Of a stretch of 64,000 nt of DNA, positions 51,547 through 60,241 are shown one piece after another; position 1 is the stretch's first letter, and every line of letters begins with the position of its first letter. The stretch is from assembly GCF_028736175.1 (NCBI RefSeq), contig NZ_CP117880.1:2232001-2296000 (forward strand). The letters are read 5' to 3'. This DNA comes from Sphingobacterium oryzagri (lineage in GTDB: Bacteria; Bacteroidota; Bacteroidia; Sphingobacteriales; Sphingobacteriaceae). A model generated the notes under the pieces. That model saw nothing but the letters and a program-made list of their open reading frames with translations, did no database searches and had not been told where the DNA came from. The position numbers and the translations under genes are program-made.

Positions 51547-52218
51547 TTGGCGAAAAAGCAGTTGCTTATTGCTGAAAAGCAGTTGCTTATGACCGGAAAG
51601 CAATTGCTTATGACCGGAAAGCAATTGCTTATGACCGGAAAGCAATTGCTTATGACCGGAAAGCAATTGCTTATGGCTGGCAAGCAATTGCTTATGGCTG
51701 GAAAGCAATTGCTTATGGCTGGAAAGCAATTGCTTATGGCTGAAAAGCAATTGCTTATGGCTGGCAAGCAATTGCTTATGGCTGGAAAGCAATTGCTTAT
51801 GGCTGAAAAGCAATTGCTTATGGCTGGCAAGCAATTGCTTATGACCGGAAAGCAATTGCTTATGACCGGAAAGCAATTGCTTATGGCTGGCAAGCAATTG
51901 CTTATGACCGGAAAGCAATTGCTTATGACCGGAAAGCAATTGCTTATGGACGGAAAGCAATTGCTTATTGCTGAAAAGCAATTGCTTATGGCTGGAAAGC
52001 AATTGCTTATGGACGGAAAGCAATTGCTTATGGCTGAAAAGCAATTGCTTATGGCTGGCAAGCAATTGCTTATGACCGGAAAGCAATTGCTTATGACCGG
52101 AAAGCAATTGCTTATTGCTGAAAAGCAATTGCTTATTGCTGAAAAGCAATTGCTTATGACTGGCAAGCAATTGCTTATGGACGGAAAGCAATTGCTTATG
52201 GCTGGCAAGTGATCACTT
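51547..52218. repeat. Array of ~31 tandem 21-bp palindromic repeats
   Basis: Thirty-one consecutive 21-bp units plus a final partial one. Each unit has the 12-bp palindrome AAGCAATTGCTT (29 perfect copies; the first two units have AAGCAGTTGCTT) and a variable 9-base spacer drawn from about five versions (for example ATGACCGGA, ATGGCTGGA, ATGGCTGAA, ATTGCTGAA, ATGGACGGA). The last unit carries a different perfect palindrome, AAGTGATCACTT. Because 21 is a multiple of 3 and the core reads Lys-Gln-Leu-Leu on both strands, long open frames run through on both strands. The period of two helical turns puts all palindromes on one face of the DNA. Confidence 0.92.
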
Positions 52219-52227
52219 ATTGCCAGC
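52201..52227. repeat. Terminal inverted repeat of the array
   Basis: An 8-bp inverted repeat GCTGGCAA (52201-52208) / TTGCCAGC (52220-52227) encloses the last, altered palindrome AAGTGATCACTT at the right edge of the array. Confidence 0.6.
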
Positions 52228-52457
52228 AATTACACACTTTTCGGGATGGGGCCGGGCTGGGGGCTTTTCGCTATTTCGACAACCAGCGGCAGCATGCTTC
52301 AGCGGCGTTTTTTCCTGATAAATTCACGTTTTAAGCGGTGTATTTCCTGCGGTAAGGATAGGCTATTTTTGGTATAAAGCAGGGATGATGAAAGGATAGT
52401 GATAAACTTAGCTGCTCCCCAGAACTCGTTTGAACAGCTGTAATTTCTACACGCTTA

Positions 52458-52959
52458 CTATCGGACGGTCGCGAACGGATGCTCGAAAAGATCGTTCAGC
52501 GCGGTATGCTGGTGCCTGAGCTGATAGATGTTTCTGACTTTTTCGTTCAGCTGTTCCGTCGTGGCCTATTTTCGATGCGGCTACTTTTTTAAATATCCAT
52601 GTTTCTAATGCAGTCTTATCGGCCTGGTTAGTGGTGGCGAATCCTGCCAAGGCGATGGACTTTTCCGGACGTATGAACATCGTATGTACACTTGCACCGA
52701 GTGCTGCTAAGCGAATACGTTTATCAGGATAATATACGGGTGAACTACCGGCATCTCTTCTCTCCTTAATATAAGCTAGATTTTTTTCGTTCGTTACCGT
52801 GCCAGTATTATCTTTTACAGGATGAAAAGGTGCATTGATCACTGGTGCTTCCGTTAATGAGTCGACTAGCTTAACCGCCATATTTTGCGCACGAGCGTAA
52901 CCCATCGTGATCACACAAAGAAATATCAAAAAAAGCAGTGCGGAAATCGTAGTCATCAT
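52458..52959 (-). pseudogene. Exported hypothetical protein, frame-shifted
   Basis: A secreted protein of unknown family: signal peptide (ISALLFLIFLCVITMGYARAQ), then VTNEKNLAYIKERRDAGSSP and SIALAGFATTNQADKTALETW. After about 130 codons the frame changes. The natural-looking ending ATTEQLNEKVRNIYQLRHQH and its continuation, to a stop at 52458, lie in another frame, entered at about 52570, where GCC directly follows a TAG of that frame. In the first frame the tail reads on as unrelated sequence to 52447. Removing one base near 52570 joins the two parts. Either an assembly indel or a lesion. Confidence 0.5.
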
Positions 52960-54001
52960 CTTAAACAGTCTTACTTATCATAAAACACCTATGTTGCCAT
53001 TAAAGTTACAAATATTTTTTTAAAAACAATAAAATTATAATTTAAATTAAATAATAACATAATCAAGAATTAAGTGCAGAAACCAACTCCGAAAATCAAT
53101 CATTCCGCAAATATAGCTGCCGGATCGCATTTGGTTACATTTTTATGAATAATTAGCCTGCCGGTTAGGGTAATAGCTGCATTATTTCGATGTCAGCGTA
53201 CTTATGTCTCGACAGCGATTTGTCGATGTCAAATTAAAGACTTTAAGCCGTGTATGTCGAGTTGTATGTATAAACTTTTTTGTTCAGGCTGATGAAATTA
53301 TATGCCTATAATTTCTCTTTTCCCTCCCGACAAGATTTTTGGGTTGATACTAAAGTATTGTCTAAAAGGCTATTAAATAACGTTTTTCATTAGGAGATGG
53401 TTTAGGAATACTTGCTTAGTCGGGGAGGGCTGGCAAGAGTGGTGTCTGATTTCGGTTTGCTCCAAAAGGATTATCAATTATATACAACCAAGTGCCGTCT
53501 TTCTGCTTTCTTATGACTTCCGAACTGCACCCACGTTCGGCAAGAAAAAAAGCAACAGAACTAATAAAAGTGCATCAGTACCAAAAGAATACTTACAGAA
53601 CACATAAAAGCCATGATTTCGGCTAATCTTCTCAAATCGTCTTCTCCGTGCATAACAAAAAATAGTGATGCCGAAAATTTAAAGGCTATTTAAAAGGGGT
53701 TATCCAAAGGGGGGATGGCTTTTGGTGAGTTAGTTTGAAATACTTTAAAGGTTACAATACGGTGATTCGAAGTTTTTAACGTTTTTTTAAAATTCTAAGT
53801 CCTTCTATTCAGTATTATGAACTTCTTTGCTATTGTCAATCCGATTTTCAATAGCCTCAATAAACTTCATTGTACTTTAGATGTTATTGAATATCAATAC
53901 GCTCTCCTCGTAGTTTAATATAGGGTTGCCATGGACAAATCGCTATCTTTACAATGGCAAGGAGGTTCAATAGGAGCTTGGTGATCAATTGAATTACGGG
54001 G

Positions 54002-54178
54002 AAAGTATATAAAGCGTTTTTAAATAACTGTATTGATAATGTGGAAGCTACAATAAAAGTTGGCGGGTTTAAAACAGGTGACAGAAATGGTATGGATCCT
54101 CCTGAAAAATTTCAAGACATTAAAAATGAGAATAAAGGTTGTTTGGATATCAGCGTTTTTCTAAAACCAAAAAAATGA
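54002..54178 (+). pseudogene. C-terminal remnant of an unknown gene
   Basis: A 58-residue readable fragment (KVYKAFLNNCIDNVEATIKV, GGFKTGDRNGMDPPEKFQDI) ending in a stop at 54176-54178, with no start and stops upstream in this frame. Codon usage and amino-acid pattern look like real protein, but I do not recognise the family. The next ATG overlaps its stop as ATGA, the way coupled genes of an operon do. Confidence 0.4.
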
Positions 54179-54291
54179 AAAACAGCATAATTAAAATAAG
54201 TTTATTGGTTACAGTTTCAATCGCAACTTTGCGGGATCATCTCCCAGAGGAGAGCAGAAATCATAACATGTATTGCCAAAAAATCTACAAA
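54175..54291 (+). pseudogene. Truncated signal-peptide-bearing gene
   Basis: A 38-codon frame starting ATG 54175, overlapping the previous stop by four bases. It encodes a signal peptide (KNSIIKISLLVTVSIAT) and then runs into unrelated sequence and a stop. It looks like the 5' end of an exported-protein gene whose body has been deleted. Confidence 0.4.
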
Positions 54292-54473
54292 TAATCCGCC
54301 GATTTAAATATCCCTAATATTTTATGATCCAATAGATTAAAGAGCTTATCGCAACACATAATTTGAATAGTTGATTGAAATTACAACTTTACACCAACAA
54401 TATTATAAATTTGGTGATAATACTCATATTTTTAGTTTTATATTATTGGATTTTTCCTTTGGGAGCAACTTTG

Positions 54474-54481
54474 TATCTTTG
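54474..54481 (+). promoter_or_regulatory. -7 box of the DUF3800 operon
   Basis: TATCTTTG, a perfect Bacteroidota -7 box, 17 bases before the ATG at 54498. The mRNA leader would be only about 10 bases. No good -33 match is seen at the usual spacing. Confidence 0.5.
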
Positions 54482-54497
54482 ATGAAAATTAAACCAA

Positions 54498-55214
54498 ATG
54501 GAGAATAGCGTAAGTATATATTGTGATGAGAGTTCCCATCTTGAGAGCGTAGCCCTCTCGGCGATCATGGGACTTGGGGCTCTGAGCTGTTTGACAGATA
54601 AAAAAGACGAGGCATTTGCAACAATCAGGGCAATTAAGGCTAAACATGGCCTCTCAAAAGATTTTGAGATAAAGTGGTCCAAAGTATCAATGGGCAAGAT
54701 TGATTTTTATAAAGAACTAATCAATTATTATTTTGACCAGGATTTTCTGGGGTTCAGGTGCATCATCATAGATAAGACAAAACTTGAACATAAGCTCCAC
54801 GACTCTTCTCACGACGATTTCTATTACAAAATGATTTTTCTTTTGATAAGGGAATTGCTTGATCCGGAAAACAATTATAGGATATACCTTGATAAAAAAG
54901 ATACGGCAGGCAGAAAAAAAGTTGACAAGTTGCACGAATTCCTATGCAATAAAAACTATGATTACAAAAAGGAAATTGTAAAGAGCATACAAGAAGTTGT
55001 TTCCAATCAGATTGAACTGATCCAGCTATGCGACCTGCTTTTGGGGGCCGTATGTTACCAGAACAGGGGCTTGAACACCAATGCAGGCAAAATGACATTA
55101 TTAGAACTCATCATAGCACGCAGTGGCTATACTTTGGTCAAAAATACTTTTCCCTCCGAGCACAAAATGAACATATTAGTCTGGAAATCAAAAAAGGAAT
55201 CGGAAAATGTGTAG
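54498..55214 (+). CDS. DUF3800 domain protein
   Basis: A 238-residue DUF3800 protein, an RNase H-like fold with predicted metal-dependent nuclease residues. Acidic pairs are in IYCDESSH (D10, E11), RIYLDKKDTAG and LIQLCDLLLGAVCYQN, which keeps the C-terminal Asp in a DLLLG motif. Family members occur in phage-defence and mobile regions and are thought to act on nucleic acid; the precise role is unknown. Its stop overlaps the start of the next gene by 8 bases, so the two are made together. It has its own -7 box. Confidence 0.85.
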   Translation: MENSVSIYCDESSHLESVALSAIMGLGALSCLTDKKDEAFATIRAIKAKHGLSKDFEIKWSKVSMGKIDFYKELINYYFDQDFLGFRCIIIDKTKLEHKLHDSSHDDFYYKMIFLLIRELLDPENNYRIYLDKKDTAGRKKVDKLHEFLCNKNYDYKKEIVKSIQEVVSNQIELIQLCDLLLGAVCYQNRGLNTNAGKMTLLELIIARSGYTLVKNTFPSEHKMNILVWKSKKESENV

Positions 55215-55749
55215 GGAGGCAATCAATTTCCCTGAACTGATGTCTTTTAATGACTATGGGGGCAGTTATGACGATTATGAGGATGCATTGCTGGAAGTAT
55301 ACAATGCAGATCTCTGGAACAGCAACCTTCAATTTGCGGGACTGAACGTAAAACCGCGTGTCCATAAGCGGTTTGAGCTGAATGGCAAGTTCTTGGATTG
55401 GACTTTTGCACACTTTACCTCAAAAGGCCCTATTGATGAGGATAGGGAATTGGACCTGAGCAGATGCGAGCGAATAGGGTATGTAAAACTTATCATTGAA
55501 AATGCACACCTCGATTGTGTAAAGGTATATGAGAACACAAGGTTTGACCGCAACGGAAGTCCCATAATATCTGTAGTTTTGTGGTGCGAATGCGCAAATG
55601 CAAAGATCGTACTAACCAAGATCCAAAAGGAATGGGGTGAATATTATGTAATCACCACGTTTTACCTTGTAAACAGTGCAATTAAAATCAACAGCCACAA
55701 TAAAGAATATGTTGACTATGTTGCGGCTAATGGAGAATTTCAACTTTAG
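55207..55749 (+). CDS. Partner of the DUF3800 protein, unknown (180 aa)
   Basis: I do not recognise this protein with certainty. It is 180 residues, soluble, and acidic at the start (NDYGGSYDDYEDALLEVYNADLW). The C-terminal half has RIGYVKLIIENAHLDCVKVY, RNGSPIISVVLWCECANAKIVL and YYVITTFYLVNS. That strand order with a closing ITTF resembles the small BECR-type RNase/toxin folds often paired with other genes in islands, but this is a guess from pattern. It is translationally coupled to the DUF3800 gene (8-base overlap), and a hairpin at 55771-55795 follows. The pair may be a defence or toxin module. Confidence 0.6.
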   Translation: MCREAINFPELMSFNDYGGSYDDYEDALLEVYNADLWNSNLQFAGLNVKPRVHKRFELNGKFLDWTFAHFTSKGPIDEDRELDLSRCERIGYVKLIIENAHLDCVKVYENTRFDRNGSPIISVVLWCECANAKIVLTKIQKEWGEYYVITTFYLVNSAIKINSHNKEYVDYVAANGEFQL

Positions 55750-56129
55750 CGAAAAGGTCCAAAAATAGTAGAGGCTACACATTTCTGGTAGCCTCAGCAC
55801 TCTTTTAACGCATGGTCAATGAGTATATCTTGATTTCTCTTGGTAGAGATGTTCATCCTTATTTCCTTAACAAAGGTACAAACTTAGTTCTAATTCCCAA
55901 AGGATTTTTACTTTATTTAACAACTAAGCCCAAAAATCTGGCATTGCACACGTCAAAACTTTAGCCCCTTACCTGTTATTATCGACAAATATTGAGCCAG
56001 TCACTTACATTATAATTTATTTCCCGTAATCGTTCAAGTTTGATTAAATTTGCTTAAACCAATAAGCAGTGTATGATATCCTTATGCCAACATTTGCGCT
56101 GGAAAAACATGCCGATAATTTAAATTGAA
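55750..56129. other. Spacer between two defence-like modules
   Basis: 380 AT-rich bases. A hairpin with an 8-bp stem (55771-55778 with 55788-55795) followed by CTCTTTT ends the previous operon. A -7-like box TAAATTTG lies at 56045-56052, 78 bases before the next start. No gene. Confidence 0.5.
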
Positions 56130-56918
56130 ATGAATCTTGGAAGAGATACTATTGATGAGCTATTTTTCGCAATAGAAAGAGAGTTTACGAATGCAGAACT
56201 GCAGAGACTATTGCTCAGGTATAACCTTACGGGCTGGCAAAGCGAAACAACGACACCGAAAATGATCGTCAAAGCACTGCCCTCCGTACATAGCAACCTG
56301 AATGGAACCAACGAAATGGGCAACCTGGTGCAATACGTATTGACGGCTATCACTAGCAAAAGAAATCGTCAGCATGATCCCAAACAGCCACTCTCAGAGC
56401 TGCATCCAGAACTGAGCAATACGCTATTAAGGGATGGATATAATACACATCATTTTCAGTTGACCCGGACAATTCCCGTAGAGCTGGAAGCAGCAAAAAT
56501 ACCAGATGAACTAACCGAAAACCTGGTATACTTCAGCCTGATTACGGCGCTCGGCCATTTGGAGCAGGCACAGTCAAACTACCGGGATGGAAACTGGGCC
56601 GCGGCAAATGCAATGGTCAGGTCCTGCTATGAATCGGTTCTGATGTTTATCAACAACAACATCCAGCCCCAAAACCCCACTACCTCAGGTGGGGATGCCA
56701 TAGCCAAGCTGACTGCTTGCGGCTTTTTTAGGGAAGACCTGAATGAAGTAGACAGGCAGCAGCAAACGCTAGGTTTTATAGGCGGGCTTTGGAAAATGCT
56801 GCACCCGCACGGTTCCCACCCCGGTCTTTCAGAGGAAGAGGATAGTACATTCCGGTACCATGTGACGCTGGTAACCCTCAACTATTACTTAAAAAGACTT
56901 AAAAAAACCGCAAGCTAA
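56130..56918 (+). CDS. Abortive-infection family protein (HEPN-like)
   Basis: A 262-residue protein. The C-terminal half (about residues 130-260) is helical, with ALGHLEQAQSNYRDGNWAAANAMVRSCYESVL and LGFIGGLWKMLHPHGSHPGLSEEEDSTFRYHVTLV. These match the Abi C-terminal (HEPN-like) domain, in which an HG-containing loop follows the long helices. Such proteins are linked to phage exclusion by RNA cleavage. The N-terminal part (about 1-125) is a separate helical domain. The next gene starts 1 base after its stop, so the two form a module. Confidence 0.75.
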   Translation: MNLGRDTIDELFFAIEREFTNAELQRLLLRYNLTGWQSETTTPKMIVKALPSVHSNLNGTNEMGNLVQYVLTAITSKRNRQHDPKQPLSELHPELSNTLLRDGYNTHHFQLTRTIPVELEAAKIPDELTENLVYFSLITALGHLEQAQSNYRDGNWAAANAMVRSCYESVLMFINNNIQPQNPTTSGGDAIAKLTACGFFREDLNEVDRQQQTLGFIGGLWKMLHPHGSHPGLSEEEDSTFRYHVTLVTLNYYLKRLKKTAS

Positions 56919-56919
56919 T

Positions 56920-58185
56920 ATGAGCAACGAATGTCATTTCATGCTAAAGGCACTTAATGATTCCATTTCCTTTAAGATGAACTCAACAGAGCAAAGTGAT
57001 GTAGAATCCTTTTTCTACGCCTTTCTAACGCTTTTTCCAGGGGTAATGGATTTTGAGACAAAGAAGATACATTGTTTTACCTCAAATTCGGCAGAACTGT
57101 GCCGGAACCTACAGGAATTTGTACGCGATCACCCAGAAATGCCAATATTGAGAGCAATAGAGGCCTTTATCCGCAGACTGGAGGAAGGAGAAGCATTTTT
57201 TATCATCCCTGGTTTTGTGCCAGACCAAAAGGAATCTTTGAGGCTGGCGAATTATCTGAAGGCCCAGCTAGAGAACAAAAGCTTTGAAGAGCTCAATCAG
57301 CAGACCGAATCACTTTTCAAAGATTTGATGGACAGCTATGAGATTAATGTCTTCGGAGACAAAAGGAAGATTATTGGCGAAAAAAAAAGGGAAAACAAAG
57401 TTTGCAGATTCTGTGGAAAAAGTTTTCCAGAGGTCAGGTTCGACAAAAAGGCACATGCCATTTCAGAGGCGCTAGGTAATAAGACATTGGTCCTGACCGA
57501 GGAATGTGATGACTGTAACTGGCGTTTCAGTCAGACTATCGAGCCCGATCTGATCGATTACCTTTCCATCTACCGAACTTTCTATGGGATCAGGGGAAAA
57601 GGTGGAACCAAAGAATTCAAGGGAAAGAATTTCAAGTTCTTTAAAGGAGAGAACTTAGAATTCCATTATGATGCCGATGCCAAGGATTCAGAAGATGAAG
57701 ATGGGTTCCCAAAAGAAATAAACCTAGATTCTGGCCGGGAAATCGTTCAGCAGAACATCTACAGAAGTTTGGTCAAGTTTGTAATGAGCGTGATCGATAA
57801 AAGTGAACTGGTACATTTTAAGGACACCATAGACTGGATCAATGGCACCCTGGAACTGACCCAACTACCGAAAATCGCAGTATTCACCTTCTATGATAAA
57901 CTGGTAGAACAGCCAATACTGACCACTTATACAAGGACAGATGAAAGCCAAAGCTATCCGTATATGGTCGGTGAGTTCCATTTCGTTTTCAACAAGTACA
58001 TTTTCATTATTCCCGCAAGCAGCATGGACGATGAAACCTATATTTCAAAAGCTTCTTATGAATCATTCTGGAAGAAGTTCAAACATTTCGACAAACTTAC
58101 TGCCCATGTGGATTTCAGAGACTTTTCAGACAATGTCTGCAGGTCATTTAATATAAAGCTAAATATGAAACGGAATGATAAGTGA
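56920..58185 (+). CDS. HNH-like zinc-knuckle protein paired with the Abi protein
   Basis: A 421-residue protein that I know no exact family for. An HNH-like element is visible in the middle: C162-x2-C165, then H179 in HAISEALGNK, then C196-x2-C199-N200 in ECDDCNWRFSQTIE. This is the layout of an HNH_5-type endonuclease with two zinc-binding cysteine pairs. The N-terminal 150 residues are helical, and the C-terminal 220 residues are mixed alpha/beta with no known motif. It starts 1 base after the Abi-type gene, so a cut-and-arrest defence pair is plausible. Whether the HNH part is catalytic or only structural is unknown. Confidence 0.65.
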   Translation: MSNECHFMLKALNDSISFKMNSTEQSDVESFFYAFLTLFPGVMDFETKKIHCFTSNSAELCRNLQEFVRDHPEMPILRAIEAFIRRLEEGEAFFIIPGFVPDQKESLRLANYLKAQLENKSFEELNQQTESLFKDLMDSYEINVFGDKRKIIGEKKRENKVCRFCGKSFPEVRFDKKAHAISEALGNKTLVLTEECDDCNWRFSQTIEPDLIDYLSIYRTFYGIRGKGGTKEFKGKNFKFFKGENLEFHYDADAKDSEDEDGFPKEINLDSGREIVQQNIYRSLVKFVMSVIDKSELVHFKDTIDWINGTLELTQLPKIAVFTFYDKLVEQPILTTYTRTDESQSYPYMVGEFHFVFNKYIFIIPASSMDDETYISKASYESFWKKFKHFDKLTAHVDFRDFSDNVCRSFNIKLNMKRNDK

Positions 58186-58250
58186 GGATTTCACCGCCTG
58201 CGGCTCATCCTTAGTATGCAATGTATTTCTTCATAAACTGTAATCTTCCC

Positions 58251-59024
58251 TTAGCTAGCTACACCCAAAACTAAAGAATTCCAATCAGAATTGCTATTGC
58301 TATCCTGTTGGAATGTGGGAAACTCAGAGAGTTTTCCATATTTCAACAGGAACTCTGTCGGCGTTAACTGCCCCAAGGAAGAATGGGGCCTTTCATTGTT
58401 GTACATCCATACCCAGGCATCTGCGTATTTTCTTATATCAGCCAAACTGTCAAACATATAGCTATCAAGCACATCCTGTCTGAAGGTTCTGTTAAACCGT
58501 TCTATCAAACTATTTTGCGTATGCTTGCCCGGTTGGATAAACTCCCACTGTATGTTGTGTTGCTCACACCACTCCCGAATGGACTCAGCGATAAACTCTG
58601 GTCCATTGTCCGAACGGATCTTTTCGGGTTTACCACGCCACTCCAGCAGTTTTTCCAGTTCTCGGATTACCCGTTGTGCGGGTAGGCTAGTATCCACTGT
58701 AATGGAAAGCGCCTCCCTACTGAAATCGTCTATGACGTTCAATGTACGCGTGGTTTTTCCACTGGCCAGCGTGTCATGCATGAAATCAAGGCTCCAAGTT
58801 ATGTTAGGTCCGATTGGACAAATTAAAGGTGCTTTTATACGTGCCGGAAGACGCTTCTTACGTTTGTTTCTCAGATTAAGCCTCATAGCTGTGTAAATAC
58901 GATAGACACGCTTATGGTTCCACATATATTGCAAATTTCTAAGCCGGTGATACATCATCCAGAAACCCCATGTGCGGTGGAGTTCTGCCAACTTGGAAAG
59001 CTGCTCGATGACTTCCGTGTCATC
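58251..59024 (-). pseudogene. IS3 family transposase OrfB, 5'-truncated
   Basis: The C-terminal 257 codons of an IS3-type DDE transposase. The catalytic triad is intact: Asp in [10 protein letters not shown], Asp in RSDNGPEF, and Glu in NSLIERFNR about 35 residues later. The HTH-containing start of OrfB and all of OrfA are missing: the frame is closed by a stop at 59025-59027, where the sequence switches to the neighbouring gene, with only a TTG as apparent start (58991). The element is therefore a one-ended remnant and cannot move on its own. I could not identify its inverted repeats. Confidence 0.85.
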
Positions 59025-59776
59025 TTAGTTCCAGATATTTCTGATTCGCCTCGTCCTTACCATCAATTGTTACCGCATCAGTAAAGCAAAGTTGAGTCAA
59101 CGGTAATATTTTAATAGCATAATCCTTAAAGTCAGAAACGCATTTTTGATTCAAGATACAGTTGATAAAGTTCAGGATTATATTGTTCAATAAATTCAAG
59201 ACAGTACATGGCCTTTACCAGCTGGATAGCTGCAATGAACTGATTAATGTAGCTGAAATCATAAAAGCTTATAAGAGAAGCTGTTGAGAACCGTGTTGCC
59301 CGTTTCATACCGGCATATTTTTCTGGAATTGTATTCCCTATAACATCCTGTTTTTCTAAAAATAGTTCATTTAACTTTAAATAGGCTTTGAACAAATCCA
59401 AATGGGACTGATCTACATCGATTGGAGTATTTTCATCTATTTCATCCAATCCCATTGTCACTATATTCATTCGTAAGTTGGCATAATGGTTCACTAAGAG
59501 CAACTTGTGACCACTATTAATTTCATCTCTGTTACCAGCAAAAATTTGTTGCATTACTTGCTGGCCTAGATGTCCTTCATGTCCGAACCATGAAACTACC
59601 TGTTGTGGAAGTTCATTTAATCCCCGCTGCAACATCGAATTTAAAACACCAATCATTTTTAATGTTAGCGTCCTGCCATACAGAGCCAATATTTCACTTG
59701 GACTACGTTGGTCTTCTTCAAAAATCTTTGACAATTTGATTAGCAATGACATGCTAAGTTTAGAGTGTAGAGCCAT
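59020..59776 (-). pseudogene. Hypothetical protein gene cut by the IS3 remnant
   Basis: A mostly helical protein of unknown family, 214 residues in the first frame (59132-59776: HSKLSMSLLIKLSKIFEEDQ, GRTLTLKMIGVLNSMLQRGL, ELYQLYLESKM). After a T5 run at 59143-59147 (A5 on its own strand) the reading continues in another frame as CVSDFKDYAIKILPLTQLCF and [20 protein letters not shown], until it meets the IS sequence at about 59024. Removing one base from the run joins the two parts. The natural end is unknown because of the IS junction. No role is assigned. Confidence 0.55.
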
Positions 59777-60241
59777 TTATTTTTATTGAAAATTAAAGAT
59801 ACTCAATAACTACTCACGACGAATAAAGCCATAGAAAAAAATCCCCTGAGCTTTTTGGAAACAAATTTCTGAACAATCCACCGGTCATTCACGACCAAGC
59901 CCCTAACGGGGTTTGCTTAAAAAGGATCTCCACACCTTGCTTCGCTCGGGTAGTATTCTTTTTCGCAAAGTCTTGCCTGTCTGCCAAGATTGTCATCAGG
60001 TGATGGAGTTTATCAAAAATCGAGGAGGCTCCTGCCGACTGACTTAAAAAAAAAGAGATCAACCCAAAAACAAGCACAATAGCGTTAGGTCAATTTTTTA
60101 GCAGCATAATAGGTTTTTAAAATGAATGTGTATAGACAGATGGTTATGCGAAACTTTTCCTATATTTATTGCGCATAACCAAATGTTAGCTGCAAGTTTA
60201 ATGGAAGACTCAGCAGAAGATTTAAATATATAAGAAAAAAT
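59777..60241. other. Interval with a possible remnant and an inverted repeat
   Basis: 465 bases. A 62-codon minus-strand frame (59889-60077, GTG start) with SIFDKLHHLMTILADRQDFA looks protein-like and may be a fragment of an unknown gene. A 10-bp inverted repeat (60141-60150 with 60172-60181) stands 60 bases before the next start and could be an operator or recombination site. Confidence 0.4.
60141..60181. repeat. Inverted repeat upstream of the DUF5343 module
   Basis: TGGTTATGCG (60141-60150) and its inverse CGCATAACCA (60172-60181), 21 bases between them. Confidence 0.55.

Larger units (their letters stand above)
52960..54497. other. AT-rich degraded region with gene remnants
   Basis: About 1.5 kb without an intact gene, noticeably more AT-rich than the core. 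It contains a readable C-terminal gene fragment (54002-54178) and the start of a truncated signal-peptide gene at 54175, both listed separately. Nothing else is supportable from 52960 to 54000. Confidence 0.5.

Noticed and set aside
51547..52212. CRISPR array
   Set aside because: Repeat unit is 21 bp with a 12-bp core and only 9-base variable parts drawn from a few versions. There are no unique spacers of 25-40 bp and no cas genes.
56120..56359. Minus-strand frame inside the Abi-type gene
   Set aside because: Shadow of the real gene; no features of its own.
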